Source: Aureococcus anophagefferens
Lineage: Eukaryota > Sar > Pelagophyceae > Pelagomonadales > Pelagomonadaceae
Assembly (NCBI RefSeq): GCF_000186865.1
Contig: NW_008705562.1
Coordinates: 376,706 to 425,269, forward strand
Direction of reading: 5' to 3'
Length of the DNA: 48,564 nt
Below are positions 29,581 to 39,235 of this stretch, in pieces; the first letter of the stretch is position 1, and each line of letters opens with the position of its first letter. The position numbers and the translations under genes were made by a program. The notes under the pieces were generated by a model. The model ran no database searches, had not been told where the DNA came from, and saw only the letters and a program-made list of their open reading frames with translations.

Positions 29581-31997
29581 CTATTCATCTCGCCGAGATC
29601 TCGAGTTGTAGTCTCGCATGAAGCACCGGGGGCCGGGGGTCGGCGGCGGCGCGACGGCGTGGTGCCTTGTGGATGGCGAGGTGTTGTCAAAGCTTGCGCG
29701 CTCAACTCCCAGCATGTTCGCCTGAGAGGTGGGTCGACAGGTCGCTTTTGCTTTGATGTCTGTTGAAAGTCCCGCGTCGTACGTCTTTTTCCCCAACTGC
29801 ACCATCGGCGTGTGCTTCTCCATCTCGTTCCAGCCGAACGTCGCGGACTTCCGCGACTCCGTGCCCTTGGGGAGGTATTTAGGTCGGAGTGTTCATAGGT
29901 ACCAGGATCCGGTATCCCTTCCGAGTCTGTTGCCCGCATTGTAATGAGAAAATCATTGTTGAAGCACTTGTGGAAACAAATGGCATGTCGGATCCCAACC
30001 GCGACGCGGCGAACGAGCTCGGGTTCGTCAACGCCCTCGGCAACGGCGATCGGCGAAGCGCCATCGCCTCAGGCTACGCCGCGGCTGCGGCGCTACGTAC
30101 ACGCGCGCCGCTACCTCAGGTCACGAGCTCCGCCGCCGCCGCGACGGACTGGCGACGCTCGCCGCCACCATTATGCAGATTAGACGGGCCCTGGATGGGG
30201 TCGCGCCGCCGCGCGCGCGCCGAGAACGCCGCCCGTGTTCATCACACAGCCCCTGCGAGAGAGGCGTCGAGAGGTAGGGCCAGTTCGAGACACCGGGGGT
30301 CCGCGGCGCGACGCCATCGACGTCGTTTTTGCTCCGGAAAAGCACACCACCGTCGGAAGGGTCTCTATGAGGGACGCCTCGTTAGTTCAAACGTCCGAAT
30401 CGGCGCCAATCTCGTCGCGGGACGACGTTTTACAGCCCGCACACACCAAAATACGCGCGTGATGGGCCACTGTCGCAGCGACTGGCGTCCCATTCGCTCC
30501 AGTCTTCGCGGATTTCGGCGCCAGGGGGCTCGAGGGGAGCCGTTGGCGTCCCTGAGTGGTCGCCGTCGCCCTCGTCGTGGCTGTTGAGCTCCGTGAGGCG
30601 CTGCACGCGGTTCGTCGGGCACGTAGACGATGGTCTGCGGGCGTTTCCGGAGGGTTTCTGGCCGCATGGGTCCCTCTCGCTGCGGCTGCCGGTCTGCAGC
30701 GGTCCGTAGACGTCCTCCGAGGGACTGGGGGCCGTCGGGCATGTTCTGCCGGCCTGTAGCGGCTCCCGAACCTCCGAAACACGACCAAACGGTACCACTC
30801 GGAGTGCGCGGACGAGCGCTTGCAGCACGAAATCGGCGTCCAGGCCGCCGAGACTCGTCTCCAACGACTCCGTCTGCGTGCGTGTAGCGGCCACCGTCGC
30901 CCCGGGCAACGCTCTCGCCCTTGTCGGCCGCGGTGCGCCTCGCAGGCGTCGAAAAAGTCGACCTCGAACCCCAGCATGTCGATGCTCCACAGCACCTGGT
31001 CGAGGCTCTTTGCGCGGCCGGCCGCTGCGTGTGCGCGCTCCATCGGTCTGCGCGACTCAGCACGGCGTGCCCGAGCGTCGAGGGCTCGGAAAGAGGGCGC
31101 CTCGGCACGATTCGCGGGCTGCCCATCAATCGGCGGCACCTAAACTTCAAGTAACACTTCAATATCATATGTTGCATTCTCAACAAAATCGGCGCCGCCG
31201 ATGACCGCTGCTGCCCGCGCCCCTGCTCACGTCGTTGCCAAGCGTGACAGGTAGATAAACGCGCCGGCGGCTGGTGCACACGCAGCGGCTGCTCGTCCTC
31301 AGCTTCGTCGTGAGCTCCTTGGGGCTGCTGGAATATCAGCGTTTGATCACTGTTTATCGCATTCCCTGGCTCAAAATGACGCATGGAGCGCCTCTAGCCG
31401 CCGCGCCGCCGCAGCGGTAGAGTCATCGCACCTCGGGACGACAGATCGACACTCGTTGGGCGTCGCCGCCGCGCCCCACGACGGACTCGGAGGCGCAGAG
31501 CATTTGGCGCGAGCGCACGGCGCAGGGCTGGCCGTGACCGCCTGCACCGCGGTGGCGTTGCTCGTCGCTGCAGAGCGACCTCGAGCCGCGCAGGCATGGC
31601 TGGGTGCGCGCTCGGGCCTTTGGGCTACGTCGACAGCACCGTAGGCGGCCGTTTCAGCGCCTGGACAGCACGTCGACGTGCTCTCGACGCCCAGCCCCGA
31701 GCCTCCAATGCGCCCCGCAGCGCGTGCCCCGTGGCCACGTGCCAGACCGTGCGGTTCTGGATGCCCGAGGCAGACACTAAGGAAGCTAACGCAGGCCCTA
31801 CGACGCCCCTGGCGCGGTAGCACGACGTGCACTCGTCGTACTAGGCGCGTGCAAGGCGAGTACCAGTCTGAGGGCGCCCCTGAATGGACGCCTAGGAGCC
31901 CGAAAGGACTCGTTTCGAGCGCTCTCAGCGGCTGAGATCGATAGGGCATCTCTCACGACCACTCTGACCACGGCGCGCGCGCCGTCGTCATCATCAT

Positions 31998-32038
<41 letters not shown>

Positions 32039-32652
32039 TCGTCGTCGTCGTCGTCGTCGTCGTCGCGCGCGCGTGGGGGGAGTTAGGCGTCGGGGATCGC
32101 GGTGTCCATCATGGAGATGGCCTCGGACCACCGTAGTGGTCCTGAGGACGCCCAGGAGCGCCGGCGCGACCGCTTGTTCCTCGAGCTCGATTCTCGGATT
32201 CGATGTGCGGTCCTTCGACCGATTGTCGTGGTCGGCTGCGAGGCTGCGCTGGCCCAGGCGCGGGTCCCGGGTGGGGCTCGGGCTCGGGAAGGTCTCCGCG
32301 ACTCCCGAGCACCTCAGGCGCCCGCACGCCGACCCACGCGCTCGCGCCGCGCTCAGCGTCGAAATCGCAACCGTCGCGCCGCTCGCGGCCCCCAGAGGAC
32401 GCAGTGATCGCTCGCCCGAGGTCGTAGGACACCATGGAGGCGCGCGAGGCCGTGGAAGCGGTCTCCCGGGCCGCGTAGGGCGCGCGGGGCGGTGGCCGAG
32501 CGCTCACGCACAGACGCCGGCGCACAAATATTTGTGCGCCCGCGGGTTCAACCAAACCTGCGATCTTTTGTCCGGTTACCCTAGCTAAGCTATTCGAGCT
32601 GGCCCTACGAGAGGCGAGCTCTCGCATGGAGGCAGTTTTTGCAAGATAACAC
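29581..32652. other. Region without a resolvable gene
   Basis: About 3 kb with lower and patchier GC than the genes. Two coding-like patches exist but I cannot join them: a plus-strand stretch at 29889-30080 with a CPHCNEKIIVEALVE zinc-ribbon-like motif, and minus-strand stretches at about 30750-31090 (SLDQVLWSIDMLGFEVDFF, then LGGLDADFVLQALVRAL in another frame). They may be exons of an intron-rich gene or pseudogene remains. The rest shows nothing I can name. Confidence 0.35.
31988..32066. repeat. Trinucleotide microsatellite
   Basis: A short (atc) run, then about 13 units of ggc, then about 9 units of gtc, without interruption. It lies in the gene-poor interval. Confidence 0.95.
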
Positions 32653-33609
32653 ATGGCCGCAATGACCGACGCACCACCGCTGCTCACCTGGCGGCGCGGC
32701 GGCGGCGCCGCGCTCTTGGAAGAGATCGACGCGCTCGTCGCGAACCACTGCGACGCGCACGCCTGCGCGCTGCGCAGCTTCGGCGACTCCTCCGACAAGG
32801 CGCACCGCGCCTGGTACCTGCAGCGCGAGGCCGTCGCGAGCGGCTTCGCGGACCGGCTCTGGGCCTGCTGCGCCGCGTGCGACGCCTGGGGCGTCACGGC
32901 GCGCGGCGGCGAGGCGCTTCGGCGCCGCGGCCGGCCCGCGCTGCGATGCCTCGAGATTTTGCGCTACGACGCGGGCGGCGGCGCGCTCGGGCTCCACGAC
33001 GACGGCGAGACGCTGCTGACGACGAGCCTCATGGTCTCGCCCGCCGGCGCCTTCGAGGGCGGCGCCGTCGAGGTCGCGCGGTGGCCCGGCCGCCTCGAGC
33101 GCGCCGACCCCGCGCGCGGCGACGTCGTCGCCTGGCGCGGGTGGGAGAAGCATCGGGTCGCGCCCGTGACGCGCGGCGCGCGCGTCGTGGTCGTCGCCGA
33201 GTGGTGGGCCGGCCCCGACGCGCCGCGCGCGGACCGGCGCGCGCCCTCGACGGAGCCGCGGCTCCGCGCGGCGCTCGACCTCGACCCGGCGTCGCCCGCG
33301 CTCCTCGCGGCCGTCGCGCACCTCCGCGCGGCCGCGGGCGACGCCGAAGGCGCCCTCGCCCTCTACGACGCGAGCCTCGCCGGCGACCCGACCTGCGGCG
33401 CCGCGCGGTTCTCGCGCGCGCTCCTCCGGGCGCGGGCGCGCGACTTCGCCGGCGCGGAGGCGGACCTCGCGGCACTCGCACACGCGGGGGCGGCGGACCC
33501 GGACGTCCACGCCCAGCTCGGCGCGCTCCAGGCGCGGCGCGGCGCCGTCGACGAGGCCGCGGAGTCGTTCCGCCTCGCCGCGGTCGCGCGCGGCGGCGCG
33601 GGGACGTAA
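32653..33609 (+). CDS. 2-oxoglutarate/Fe(II) oxygenase-like protein with TPR-like C-terminus
   Basis: 318 residues, no intron. Residues about 90-200 look like a prolyl-4-hydroxylase-type double-stranded beta helix: LEILRYDAGGG, then LHDDG (the HxD metal pair), LMVSPAGAFEGGAVEV, GDVVAWRGWEKHRVAPV with the distal His, and RGARVVVVAEWW with the Arg that usually holds 2-oxoglutarate. Residues about 210-310 form Ala-rich helical pairs (AALDLDPASPALLAAVAHL, AEGALALYDASLAGDP) typical of TPR units. Substrate unknown; TPR-bearing oxygenases of this kind usually modify proteins. A second ATG lies three codons downstream. The gene converges on the MYND array, 71 bp away. Confidence 0.72.
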   Translation: MAAMTDAPPLLTWRRGGGAALLEEIDALVANHCDAHACALRSFGDSSDKAHRAWYLQREAVASGFADRLWACCAACDAWGVTARGGEALRRRGRPALRCLEILRYDAGGGALGLHDDGETLLTTSLMVSPAGAFEGGAVEVARWPGRLERADPARGDVVAWRGWEKHRVAPVTRGARVVVVAEWWAGPDAPRADRRAPSTEPRLRAALDLDPASPALLAAVAHLRAAAGDAEGALALYDASLAGDPTCGAARFSRALLRARARDFAGAEADLAALAHAGAADPDVHAQLGALQARRGAVDEAAESFRLAAVARGGAGT

Positions 33610-33680
33610 CGTGGAGTTTTGTTTTCTTACGGGGGGGCTCCGCGCTTGGCAAGCTCACGCGCAAGCGCAGCATCCCGGGC

Positions 33681-34781
33681 TCAGGCGGGCCCGGCGACGT
33701 TCGGCGTGTCGGTTTGGGCCCAAATCGGGTCCGTGAGGGCCTCTATGGCTAACTTGAAGCCCTTGGCAGCGGCGCGCTCGAACCAGTATCTGGCTTTGCC
33801 GAGGTCGACTTCCGTGCCTTCTCCAGTCATGTAACAGCAGCCAAGGTTGTTCTCCGCATCGGTATGGCCTTGATCCGCCGCGAGCGCGTAGTACCGGAAC
33901 GCTTCTTCAAATCTCTGCTCAGAGTAAACTAAAAGCCCTGAATTGTATTGCGCGGTCGCGTGGCCCCGGTCCGCGGCCGCGCGATACAGCCGCTCCGCCT
34001 TCTTCTTGTCCAGCTTGACGCCACTTCCAGTCTCGTACAATCTCGCAAGTCGTACCATCGCGTCCACGTTCCCGAGCTCCACGGCGCGCCGGTAAATCTT
34101 CGCGGCTTTCTTATCGGATGTCACGAGGCCGAAGAGACCGCGGCGGTACGCGTCTCCCAAAAACGAAATCGCTTCCGGCACCTCGTTCTCCACATGGCGG
34201 CGAATTTGCGCGAGGTTTTCCGCACCACTTCCTGCGTGCGGTAAACGGCAGAGAGGACACGCGTCGGAGCCGATCTTGTGCTCGCACGATTGGCAGACCA
34301 ACCGGCAGCAGCAGGTGCGAAACACGCCCGACGCATTCACGTCCCAGTCCCCGAAACAGATCGGGCACCGCGACCCGTACCGCGCCGACGGGGGCTCCCG
34401 CTCCGGGTTCGCCTCGCGCCGCACGCGTGCTGCCTCGTGTTCCGCCGCGATGCGCGCGCGGACCTCGTCGGCGTGCGACCGCGGCGCGGGGCCGTAGAAC
34501 ACCTCGCGCGGCGGCGACGGCGGGGGCGTCGGCGCCTCGGCCCGCGCCGCCTCCGCCGCGCGCTCGCTTCGGATCTTCTTGCACGCCTTTCGGTGACCCC
34601 GGTCGCGCCAGTCGATGCGTTGGCATTCAGTCGAACAATACTGCGTAGTTCCGCACGGACAGTTCAGCAAAGTTCTCGGTTTCGCCCCACAAATCGTGCA
34701 CGTCAAACGCAGCTGTAGCGCTTTCGCCCGCGCCTTCTTCCCTTCGTATTCGCGCTGCTTCTCGACGTACTCGGCCTTCAT
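33681..34781 (-). CDS. MYND - RING-like - Sel1-repeat protein, array copy 1
   Basis: 366 residues from the ATG at 34781 (MKAEYVEKQREYE). An N-terminal helix precedes a MYND zinc finger: CTICGAKPRTLLNCPCG, then YCSTECQRIDWRDRGHRKAC. A Pro-rich linker with PTPPPSPPREVFYGP follows, then a RING-like finger (CPICFGDWDV ... CCCRLVCQSC ... CPLCRLP), then about four Sel1/TPR-like repeats (AAKIYRRAVELGNVDAMVRLARLYETGSG). MYND and RING suggest protein-protein or ubiquitin-ligase work; this is inference. It is the last copy of the array, and its C-terminus (DPIWAQTDTPNVAGPA) differs from the other copies because the frame runs into the cut spacer. Confidence 0.85.
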   Translation of the reverse strand: MKAEYVEKQREYEGKKARAKALQLRLTCTICGAKPRTLLNCPCGTTQYCSTECQRIDWRDRGHRKACKKIRSERAAEAARAEAPTPPPSPPREVFYGPAPRSHADEVRARIAAEHEAARVRREANPEREPPSARYGSRCPICFGDWDVNASGVFRTCCCRLVCQSCEHKIGSDACPLCRLPHAGSGAENLAQIRRHVENEVPEAISFLGDAYRRGLFGLVTSDKKAAKIYRRAVELGNVDAMVRLARLYETGSGVKLDKKKAERLYRAAADRGHATAQYNSGLLVYSEQRFEEAFRYYALAADQGHTDAENNLGCCYMTGEGTEVDLGKARYWFERAAAKGFKLAIEALTDPIWAQTDTPNVAGPA

Positions 34782-34822
34782 GCTCGTGCGGGCTACATGT
34801 GGGGGCGGCTCGATCAGCAGGG

Positions 34823-34838
34823 GCAAAATCGCTCAAAA
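34823..34838 (-). promoter_or_regulatory. Conserved 16-bp upstream motif, copy 1
   Basis: Minus-strand TTTTGAGCGATTTTGC, 42 bp before the start codon; the same motif precedes all five array genes. Confidence 0.6.
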
Positions 34839-34867
34839 TCTGACCTAAAGCCTACCTAAGCCCACCC

Positions 34868-35075
34868 CTAGAGCATCGCGCTCATGTCGATCTCCATGCC
34901 CCCCTCGGCGGCGTCGTCCTTGCGCCGGGCGGGCTTCGCGTTCAGAAACGCGAGGCACCAGACGGCGAAGGTCGGCGCGGAGAGGAACGCGGTCGCCGAC
35001 GACGACGCCAGGGCCAAGCGCGACTCGCCTGTGCGCAAGCGCAGCATCCCGGGCTCGGGCGACGACGCGGCATAA
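34868..35075 (-). pseudogene. Spacer coding relic A (hydrophobic tail ending GGMEIDMSAML)
   Basis: Between copies 1 and 2 the minus strand encodes an open tail with a hydrophobic segment, LSAPTFAVWCLAFLNA, a charged KDDAAEGGMEIDM stretch and a TAG stop. The same tail occurs in the other three spacers. It has no start codon and appears to be the leftover 3' end of a duplicated gene, or a 3' exon reached by splicing from copy 2. Confidence 0.6.
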
Positions 35076-35092
35076 AGATTGTTATGCTATAC

Positions 35093-36139
35093 TCAGGCGT
35101 CGAGGTCCGCGAGACACTCTATAGCTTTCTCGTTGCCCTTGGCAGCGGCGCGCTCGAGCCAGCATCTGGCTTCGCCGAGGTCGACTTTCGTGCCTCTTCC
35201 GCACCCGTAACACATACCAAGGTTGGTCTCTCCAGCGGCTAAACCTTGATCCGCCGCGAGCGCGTAGTACCGGAACGCTTCTTCGAATCTCTTCTCAGAG
35301 TGAAGTAAAAGCCCTACCTTGTTTTGTCCGAACGCGTCGCCCCGATCTGCGGCCATGCGAAACAGCCGCTCCGCCTTCTTCTTGTCCAGCTTGAGACCAC
35401 TTCCAGTCACGTACAAATTCCCAAGATATACCATCGCGTCCACGTCGCCGAGCTCCACGGCGCGCTTCCAAATCTTCGCGGCTTTCTTCTCGGATTTCAC
35501 GAGGCCGTACCTACCCTCGCGGTACGCACCTCCCAAATGCGAAATTGCTTCCGGCACATCGTTCTCCACGTGGCGGCGAATTTGCGCGAGTGCTTCCGCA
35601 TTGGATTTTGCGCACGGTATACGACAGAGGGGACACGCGCCGAAGTCGATCTTGTCCTCGCACGATCGGCAGACCGTTCGGCAGCAACAGATGCGAAGCA
35701 TGCCCGGAGCATTCACGTCCCACTCCTCGAGGCAGATCGGGCACCGCGACCCAAACCGCGCCGAGAGCGGCTCAGGCTCCGGGTTCGCCTCGCGCCGCGC
35801 CCGCGCCGCTTCGTGTTCCGCCGCGATGCGCGCGCGGATCTCGTCGGCGTGCGACCGAGGCGCGGGGCCGTAGAACACGTCCCGCGGCGGCGACGGCGGG
35901 GGCGTCGGCGCTTCCGCCCGCGCCGCCTCCGCGGCCTGGATCTTCTTGCAGACCTTCCGGTGGCCCCGATCGCGCCAGTCGATGCGTTGGCAGTCCGTCG
36001 AACAGTAGGCCGTCGTGCCGCACCCTTTGCAGGGCCGGGCATCCTTCTTCCCGCAAATCGTGCATATGTTGAGCGCCAGCTTCGTACGGGTTTTTCGCGC
36101 CTCGTACTCTCGCTTCTTCTTGATCAATTCCGGGTCCAT
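35093..36139 (-). CDS. MYND - RING-like - Sel1-repeat protein, array copy 2
   Basis: 348 residues from the ATG at 36139 (MDPELIKKKREYE). MYND finger with CTICGKKDARPCKGCG and YCSTDCQRIDWRDRGHRKVC, the shared PTPPPSPPRDVFYGP linker, a RING-like finger (CPICLEEWDVNA ... CCCRTVCRSC ... CPLCRIP) and Sel1-type repeats ending in AIECLADLDA. The RING finger differs from copy 1 in the CLEEW wording that it shares with copies 4 and 5. Ends with TGA at 35093. Confidence 0.87.
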   Translation of the reverse strand: MDPELIKKKREYEARKTRTKLALNICTICGKKDARPCKGCGTTAYCSTDCQRIDWRDRGHRKVCKKIQAAEAARAEAPTPPPSPPRDVFYGPAPRSHADEIRARIAAEHEAARARREANPEPEPLSARFGSRCPICLEEWDVNAPGMLRICCCRTVCRSCEDKIDFGACPLCRIPCAKSNAEALAQIRRHVENDVPEAISHLGGAYREGRYGLVKSEKKAAKIWKRAVELGDVDAMVYLGNLYVTGSGLKLDKKKAERLFRMAADRGDAFGQNKVGLLLHSEKRFEEAFRYYALAADQGLAAGETNLGMCYGCGRGTKVDLGEARCWLERAAAKGNEKAIECLADLDA

Positions 36140-36192
36140 CTCTGACCGCGCGTCCTCGCTTCTCAGGCCTCGGCCGATCGCAACTTTGAAAG

Positions 36193-36208
36193 CCAAAATC
36201 GCTCAAAA
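36193..36208 (-). promoter_or_regulatory. Conserved upstream motif, copy 2
   Basis: TTTTGAGCGATTTTGG on the minus strand, 54 bp before the start; one mismatch from the other copies. Confidence 0.55.
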
Positions 36209-36237
36209 TCTTACCCAGGAGACGTCCCAGGGCTAAT

Positions 36238-36460
36238 TAGCTAAGCCCACCCCTGAGCATCGCGTTCATGTCTTTCTCCATGCCCCCCTCGGCGGCGTCG
36301 TCGTCCTTGCGCCAGGCAGGGTTCGCGTTCAGGAACGCCAGGCACCAGACCGCGAAGGTCGGCGCGGAGAGGAACGCGGCGACGACGACGCCAAGGCCAA
36401 GCACGACTCGCCCGCGCGCAAGCGCAGCATCTCGGGCTCGGGCGACGACGCGGTGTAAAG
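36238..36460 (-). pseudogene. Spacer coding relic B
   Basis: Same hydrophobic tail (AAFLSAPTFAVWCLAFLNA, then KDDDAAEGGMEKDMNAML). Relative to relic A it has an in-frame three-base insertion (one extra Asp codon), which hints at past coding constraint. The stop has moved a few codons on (RGGLS). Confidence 0.6.
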
Positions 36461-36469
36461 ATTGTTAGG

Positions 36470-37528
36470 CTATACTCGCGCGTCGAGGTCCGCCAGCAGA
36501 TTTGTAGCTGTCTCGTTGCCCTTGGCAGCGGCGCGCTCGAACCAGTATCTGGCTTTGCCGAGGTCGACTTCCGTGCCTTTTCCGTCCCTGTAAAAACAGC
36601 CAAGATTGCTCTCCGCACATGTATAGCCTTGATCCGCCGCGAGCGCGACGTACCGGAACGCTTCTTCAAATTTATGCTCAGAATGAAGTGAACACGCTAT
36701 TTTGTTTTGCGCGACCGCGTCGCCTCGGTCCGCGGCCGTGAGATACAGCCGCTCCGCCTTCTTCTTGTCCAGCTTGACGCCACTTCCAGTCTCGTATATT
36801 TCCCCAAGGTAACCCATCGCTTGCACATCTCCGAGCTCCACGGCGCGCTTCCAAATCTTCGCGGCTTTCTTATCGGATTTCACGAGGCCAAACCGACCTT
36901 TGCGGTACGCAATTCCCAAATGCGTAATCGCTTCCGGCACTTCGTTCTCCACATGGCGGCGAAGACGCGCGAGTTCTTCCGCGTGGGTCTTCACGCGCGG
37001 TAAGCGACAGAGGGGACACGCGTCGGAGCCGATCTTCTTCTCGCACGATTGGCAGACCGTCCGGCAGCAGCAGACGCGAAAGACGTCCGGAGCATTCACG
37101 TCCCAGTCCCCGAAACAGATCGGGCACCGCGACCCAAACCGCGCCGACTGCGGCTCCCGCTCCGGGTTCGCCTCGCGCAGGGCACGAGCGGCTTCGTGTT
37201 CCGCCGCGATGCGCGCGCGGACCTCGTCGGCGTGCGACCGCGGGGCGGGGCCGTAGAACACGTCCCGCGGCGGCGACGGCGGGGGCGTCGGCGCTTCCGC
37301 CCGCGCCGCCTCCGCGGCCTGGATCTTCTTGCAGACCTTCCGGTGGCCCCGGTCGCGCCAGTCGATGCGTTGGCAGTCCGTCGAACAGTAGGCCGTCGTG
37401 CCGCACCCTTTGCACGCCTTCGCTTTGTCGGCGCCGCAGATCGTGCAGGTCTTGAGAGTGTCGAGTTTTTTGCCCCTCGCTCGGGCCATGCGATTCTCAT
37501 ACTCCAACTTCTTCTCCTGCCACGACAT
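36470..37528 (-). CDS. MYND - RING-like - Sel1-repeat protein, array copy 3
   Basis: 352 residues from the ATG at 37528 (MSWQEKKLEYENRMARARG). MYND finger CTICGADKAKACKGCG with YCSTDCQRIDWRDRGHRKVC; RING-like finger CPICFGDWDV ... CCCRTVCQSC ... CPLCRLP; Sel1-type repeats (AAKIWKRAVELGDVQAMGYLGEIYETGSG). The N-terminus is almost identical to copy 5, so the two share a recent origin or gene conversion, while its CFGDW finger matches copy 1: the array looks mosaic. Ends LADLDARV. Confidence 0.88.
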   Translation of the reverse strand: MSWQEKKLEYENRMARARGKKLDTLKTCTICGADKAKACKGCGTTAYCSTDCQRIDWRDRGHRKVCKKIQAAEAARAEAPTPPPSPPRDVFYGPAPRSHADEVRARIAAEHEAARALREANPEREPQSARFGSRCPICFGDWDVNAPDVFRVCCCRTVCQSCEKKIGSDACPLCRLPRVKTHAEELARLRRHVENEVPEAITHLGIAYRKGRFGLVKSDKKAAKIWKRAVELGDVQAMGYLGEIYETGSGVKLDKKKAERLYLTAADRGDAVAQNKIACSLHSEHKFEEAFRYVALAADQGYTCAESNLGCFYRDGKGTEVDLGKARYWFERAAAKGNETATNLLADLDARV

Positions 37529-37588
37529 GACTCTGCGCGAACTTGGTCACTTGAGCGGCGATCGTCTCCTCGTCTCGAGCTCGGCAAG

Positions 37589-37604
37589 GCAAAATCGCTC
37601 AAAA
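37589..37604 (-). promoter_or_regulatory. Conserved upstream motif, copy 3
   Basis: TTTTGAGCGATTTTGC on the minus strand, 61 bp before the start codon. Confidence 0.6.
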
Positions 37605-37647
37605 TCTTACCCAGGACGCCTCCCAAGGAGGCCTCCAAGGGTCGCTA

Positions 37648-37855
37648 AGCACCCCTCGAGCATCGCGTTCATGTCGTTCTCCATGCCCCCCTTGGCGGCG
37701 TCGTCGTCCTTGCGGCGGGCATCGCGTTCAAGAACGCCAGAATCCAGACCGCGAAGGCCGGTGCGGAGAGGAATGCCGCGACGACGACGCCAAGGCCAAG
37801 CACGACTCGCCCGCGCGCAAGCGCAGCATCCCGGGCTCGGGCGACGACGCGGCGT
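37648..37855 (-). pseudogene. Spacer coding relic C, frameshifted
   Basis: Keeps AAFLSAPAFAVWILAFLNA but a four-base loss after NAMPA shifts the frame, so the GGME-DM-AML ending is no longer reached. Clearly decaying. Confidence 0.6.
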
Positions 37856-37866
37856 AAAGAGTTAGG

Positions 37867-38922
37867 CTATACTCGCGCGTCGAGGTGCGCGAGGAGCTTG
37901 ATAGCATTCTCGTTGCCCTTGGCAGCGGCACGCTCGAGCCAGTATCTGGCTTTGCCGAGGTCGACTTCCGTGCCTGTTCCGTACCTGTAGCAGCAACCAA
38001 GGTTATACTCTCCAGCGGCATAGCCTTGATCCGTTGCGAGCACAAAGTACCGGACCGCTTCTTCAAATTTCTCGTCAGAATGAAGGAAAGCCCCTAAACA
38101 GGTTTGTCCGAACGCGTCGCCCCGATCTGCGGCCATGCGATACAGCCGCTCCGCCTTCTTCTTGTCCAGCTTGACGCCACTTCCAGTCCGGTACAACTCC
38201 CCAAGAGATGCCATCGCGTCCACGTCCCCGAGCTCCACGGCGCGCCGGTAAATCTTCGCCGCTTTCTTATCGGCTTTCACGAGGCCAAACCGACCGAGGC
38301 GGTACGCGTCTCCCAAATACGCAATTGCTTCCGGCACCTCGTTCTCCACGTGGCGGCGAAGACGCGCGAGCTGCTCCGCATCGTTCCGTGCGCGCGGTAT
38401 GCGACAGAGGGGACACGGGCCGGTGCCGATCTTGACCTGACACGATCGGCAGACAATCCGGCAGCAACAGATGCGAATCACGCTCGCCGCATTCACGTCC
38501 CACTCCTCGAGACAGATCGGGCACCGCGACCCAAACCGCGCCGACTGCGGCTCCTGCTCCGGGTTCGCCTCGCGCCGCACGCGAGCGGCCTCGTGCTCCG
38601 CGGCGATGCGCGCGCGGATCTCGTCGGCGTGCGACCGCGGCGCGGGGCCGTAGAACACCTCGCGCGGTGGCGACGGCGGGGGCGTCGGCGCTTCCGCTGC
38701 GCGCTCGCTTCGGATCTTCTTGCAGACCTTTCGGTGACCCCGGTCGCGCCAGTCGATGCGTTGGCATTCAGTCGAACAGTACTGGGTTGTACCGCAAGGA
38801 CAATTCAGCAAAGTTCTCGGTTTCGCCCCACAAATCGTGCACGTCAAACGCAGCTGTAGCGCTTTCGCCCGCGCCTTCTTCTCTTCGTATTCGCGCTGCT
38901 TCTCGACGTACTCGGCCTTCAT
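37867..38922 (-). CDS. MYND - RING-like - Sel1-repeat protein, array copy 4
   Basis: 351 residues from the ATG at 38922 (MKAEYVEKQREYEEKKARAK). The first 60 residues are nearly the same as copy 1 (CTICGAKPRTLLNCPCG), but the RING-like finger is of the CLEEW type (CPICLEEWDVNA ... CCCRIVCRSC ... CPLCRIP). The linker lacks the ARAEA insert seen in copies 1-3. Sel1-type repeats follow, ending HLDARV. An open frame continues upstream to 39009 without an ATG. Confidence 0.87.
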   Translation of the reverse strand: MKAEYVEKQREYEEKKARAKALQLRLTCTICGAKPRTLLNCPCGTTQYCSTECQRIDWRDRGHRKVCKKIRSERAAEAPTPPPSPPREVFYGPAPRSHADEIRARIAAEHEAARVRREANPEQEPQSARFGSRCPICLEEWDVNAASVIRICCCRIVCRSCQVKIGTGPCPLCRIPRARNDAEQLARLRRHVENEVPEAIAYLGDAYRLGRFGLVKADKKAAKIYRRAVELGDVDAMASLGELYRTGSGVKLDKKKAERLYRMAADRGDAFGQTCLGAFLHSDEKFEEAVRYFVLATDQGYAAGEYNLGCCYRYGTGTEVDLGKARYWLERAAAKGNENAIKLLAHLDARV

Positions 38923-38995
38923 GATCGTTTGCGGGGCGGCGCGCGGGCGACAGCTTTGCCTCTCCTCCACCTGAGGCAAAGCCTGAGCTCGCAAG

Positions 38996-39011
38996 GCAAA
39001 ATCGCTCAAAA
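38996..39011 (-). promoter_or_regulatory. Conserved upstream motif, copy 4
   Basis: TTTTGAGCGATTTTGC on the minus strand, 74 bp before the start codon. Confidence 0.6.
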
Positions 39012-39027
39012 CCGACCCCAGGTTAGC

Positions 39028-39228
39028 CCCACCTTAGAGCATCGCGTTCATGTCGATCTCCATGCCCCCCTCGCGCCAGGCAGGCTTCGCGTTCAGAAAC
39101 GCCCTGGCGAATCCAGACCGCGAAGGTCGGCGCGGAGAGGAACGCGGCGACGACGACGCCAAGGCCAAGCGCGACTCGCCCGCGCGCAAGCGCAGCATCT
39201 CGGGCTCGGGCGACGACGCGGCGTTTAG
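39028..39228 (-). pseudogene. Spacer coding relic D, frameshifted
   Basis: Keeps AAFLSAPTFAVWI, then a small insertion breaks the frame before the NAKPA segment; the DDAAE codons are also deleted. The final GGMEIDMNAML wording survives in another frame. Confidence 0.6.
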
Positions 39229-39235
39229 ACTTAGG

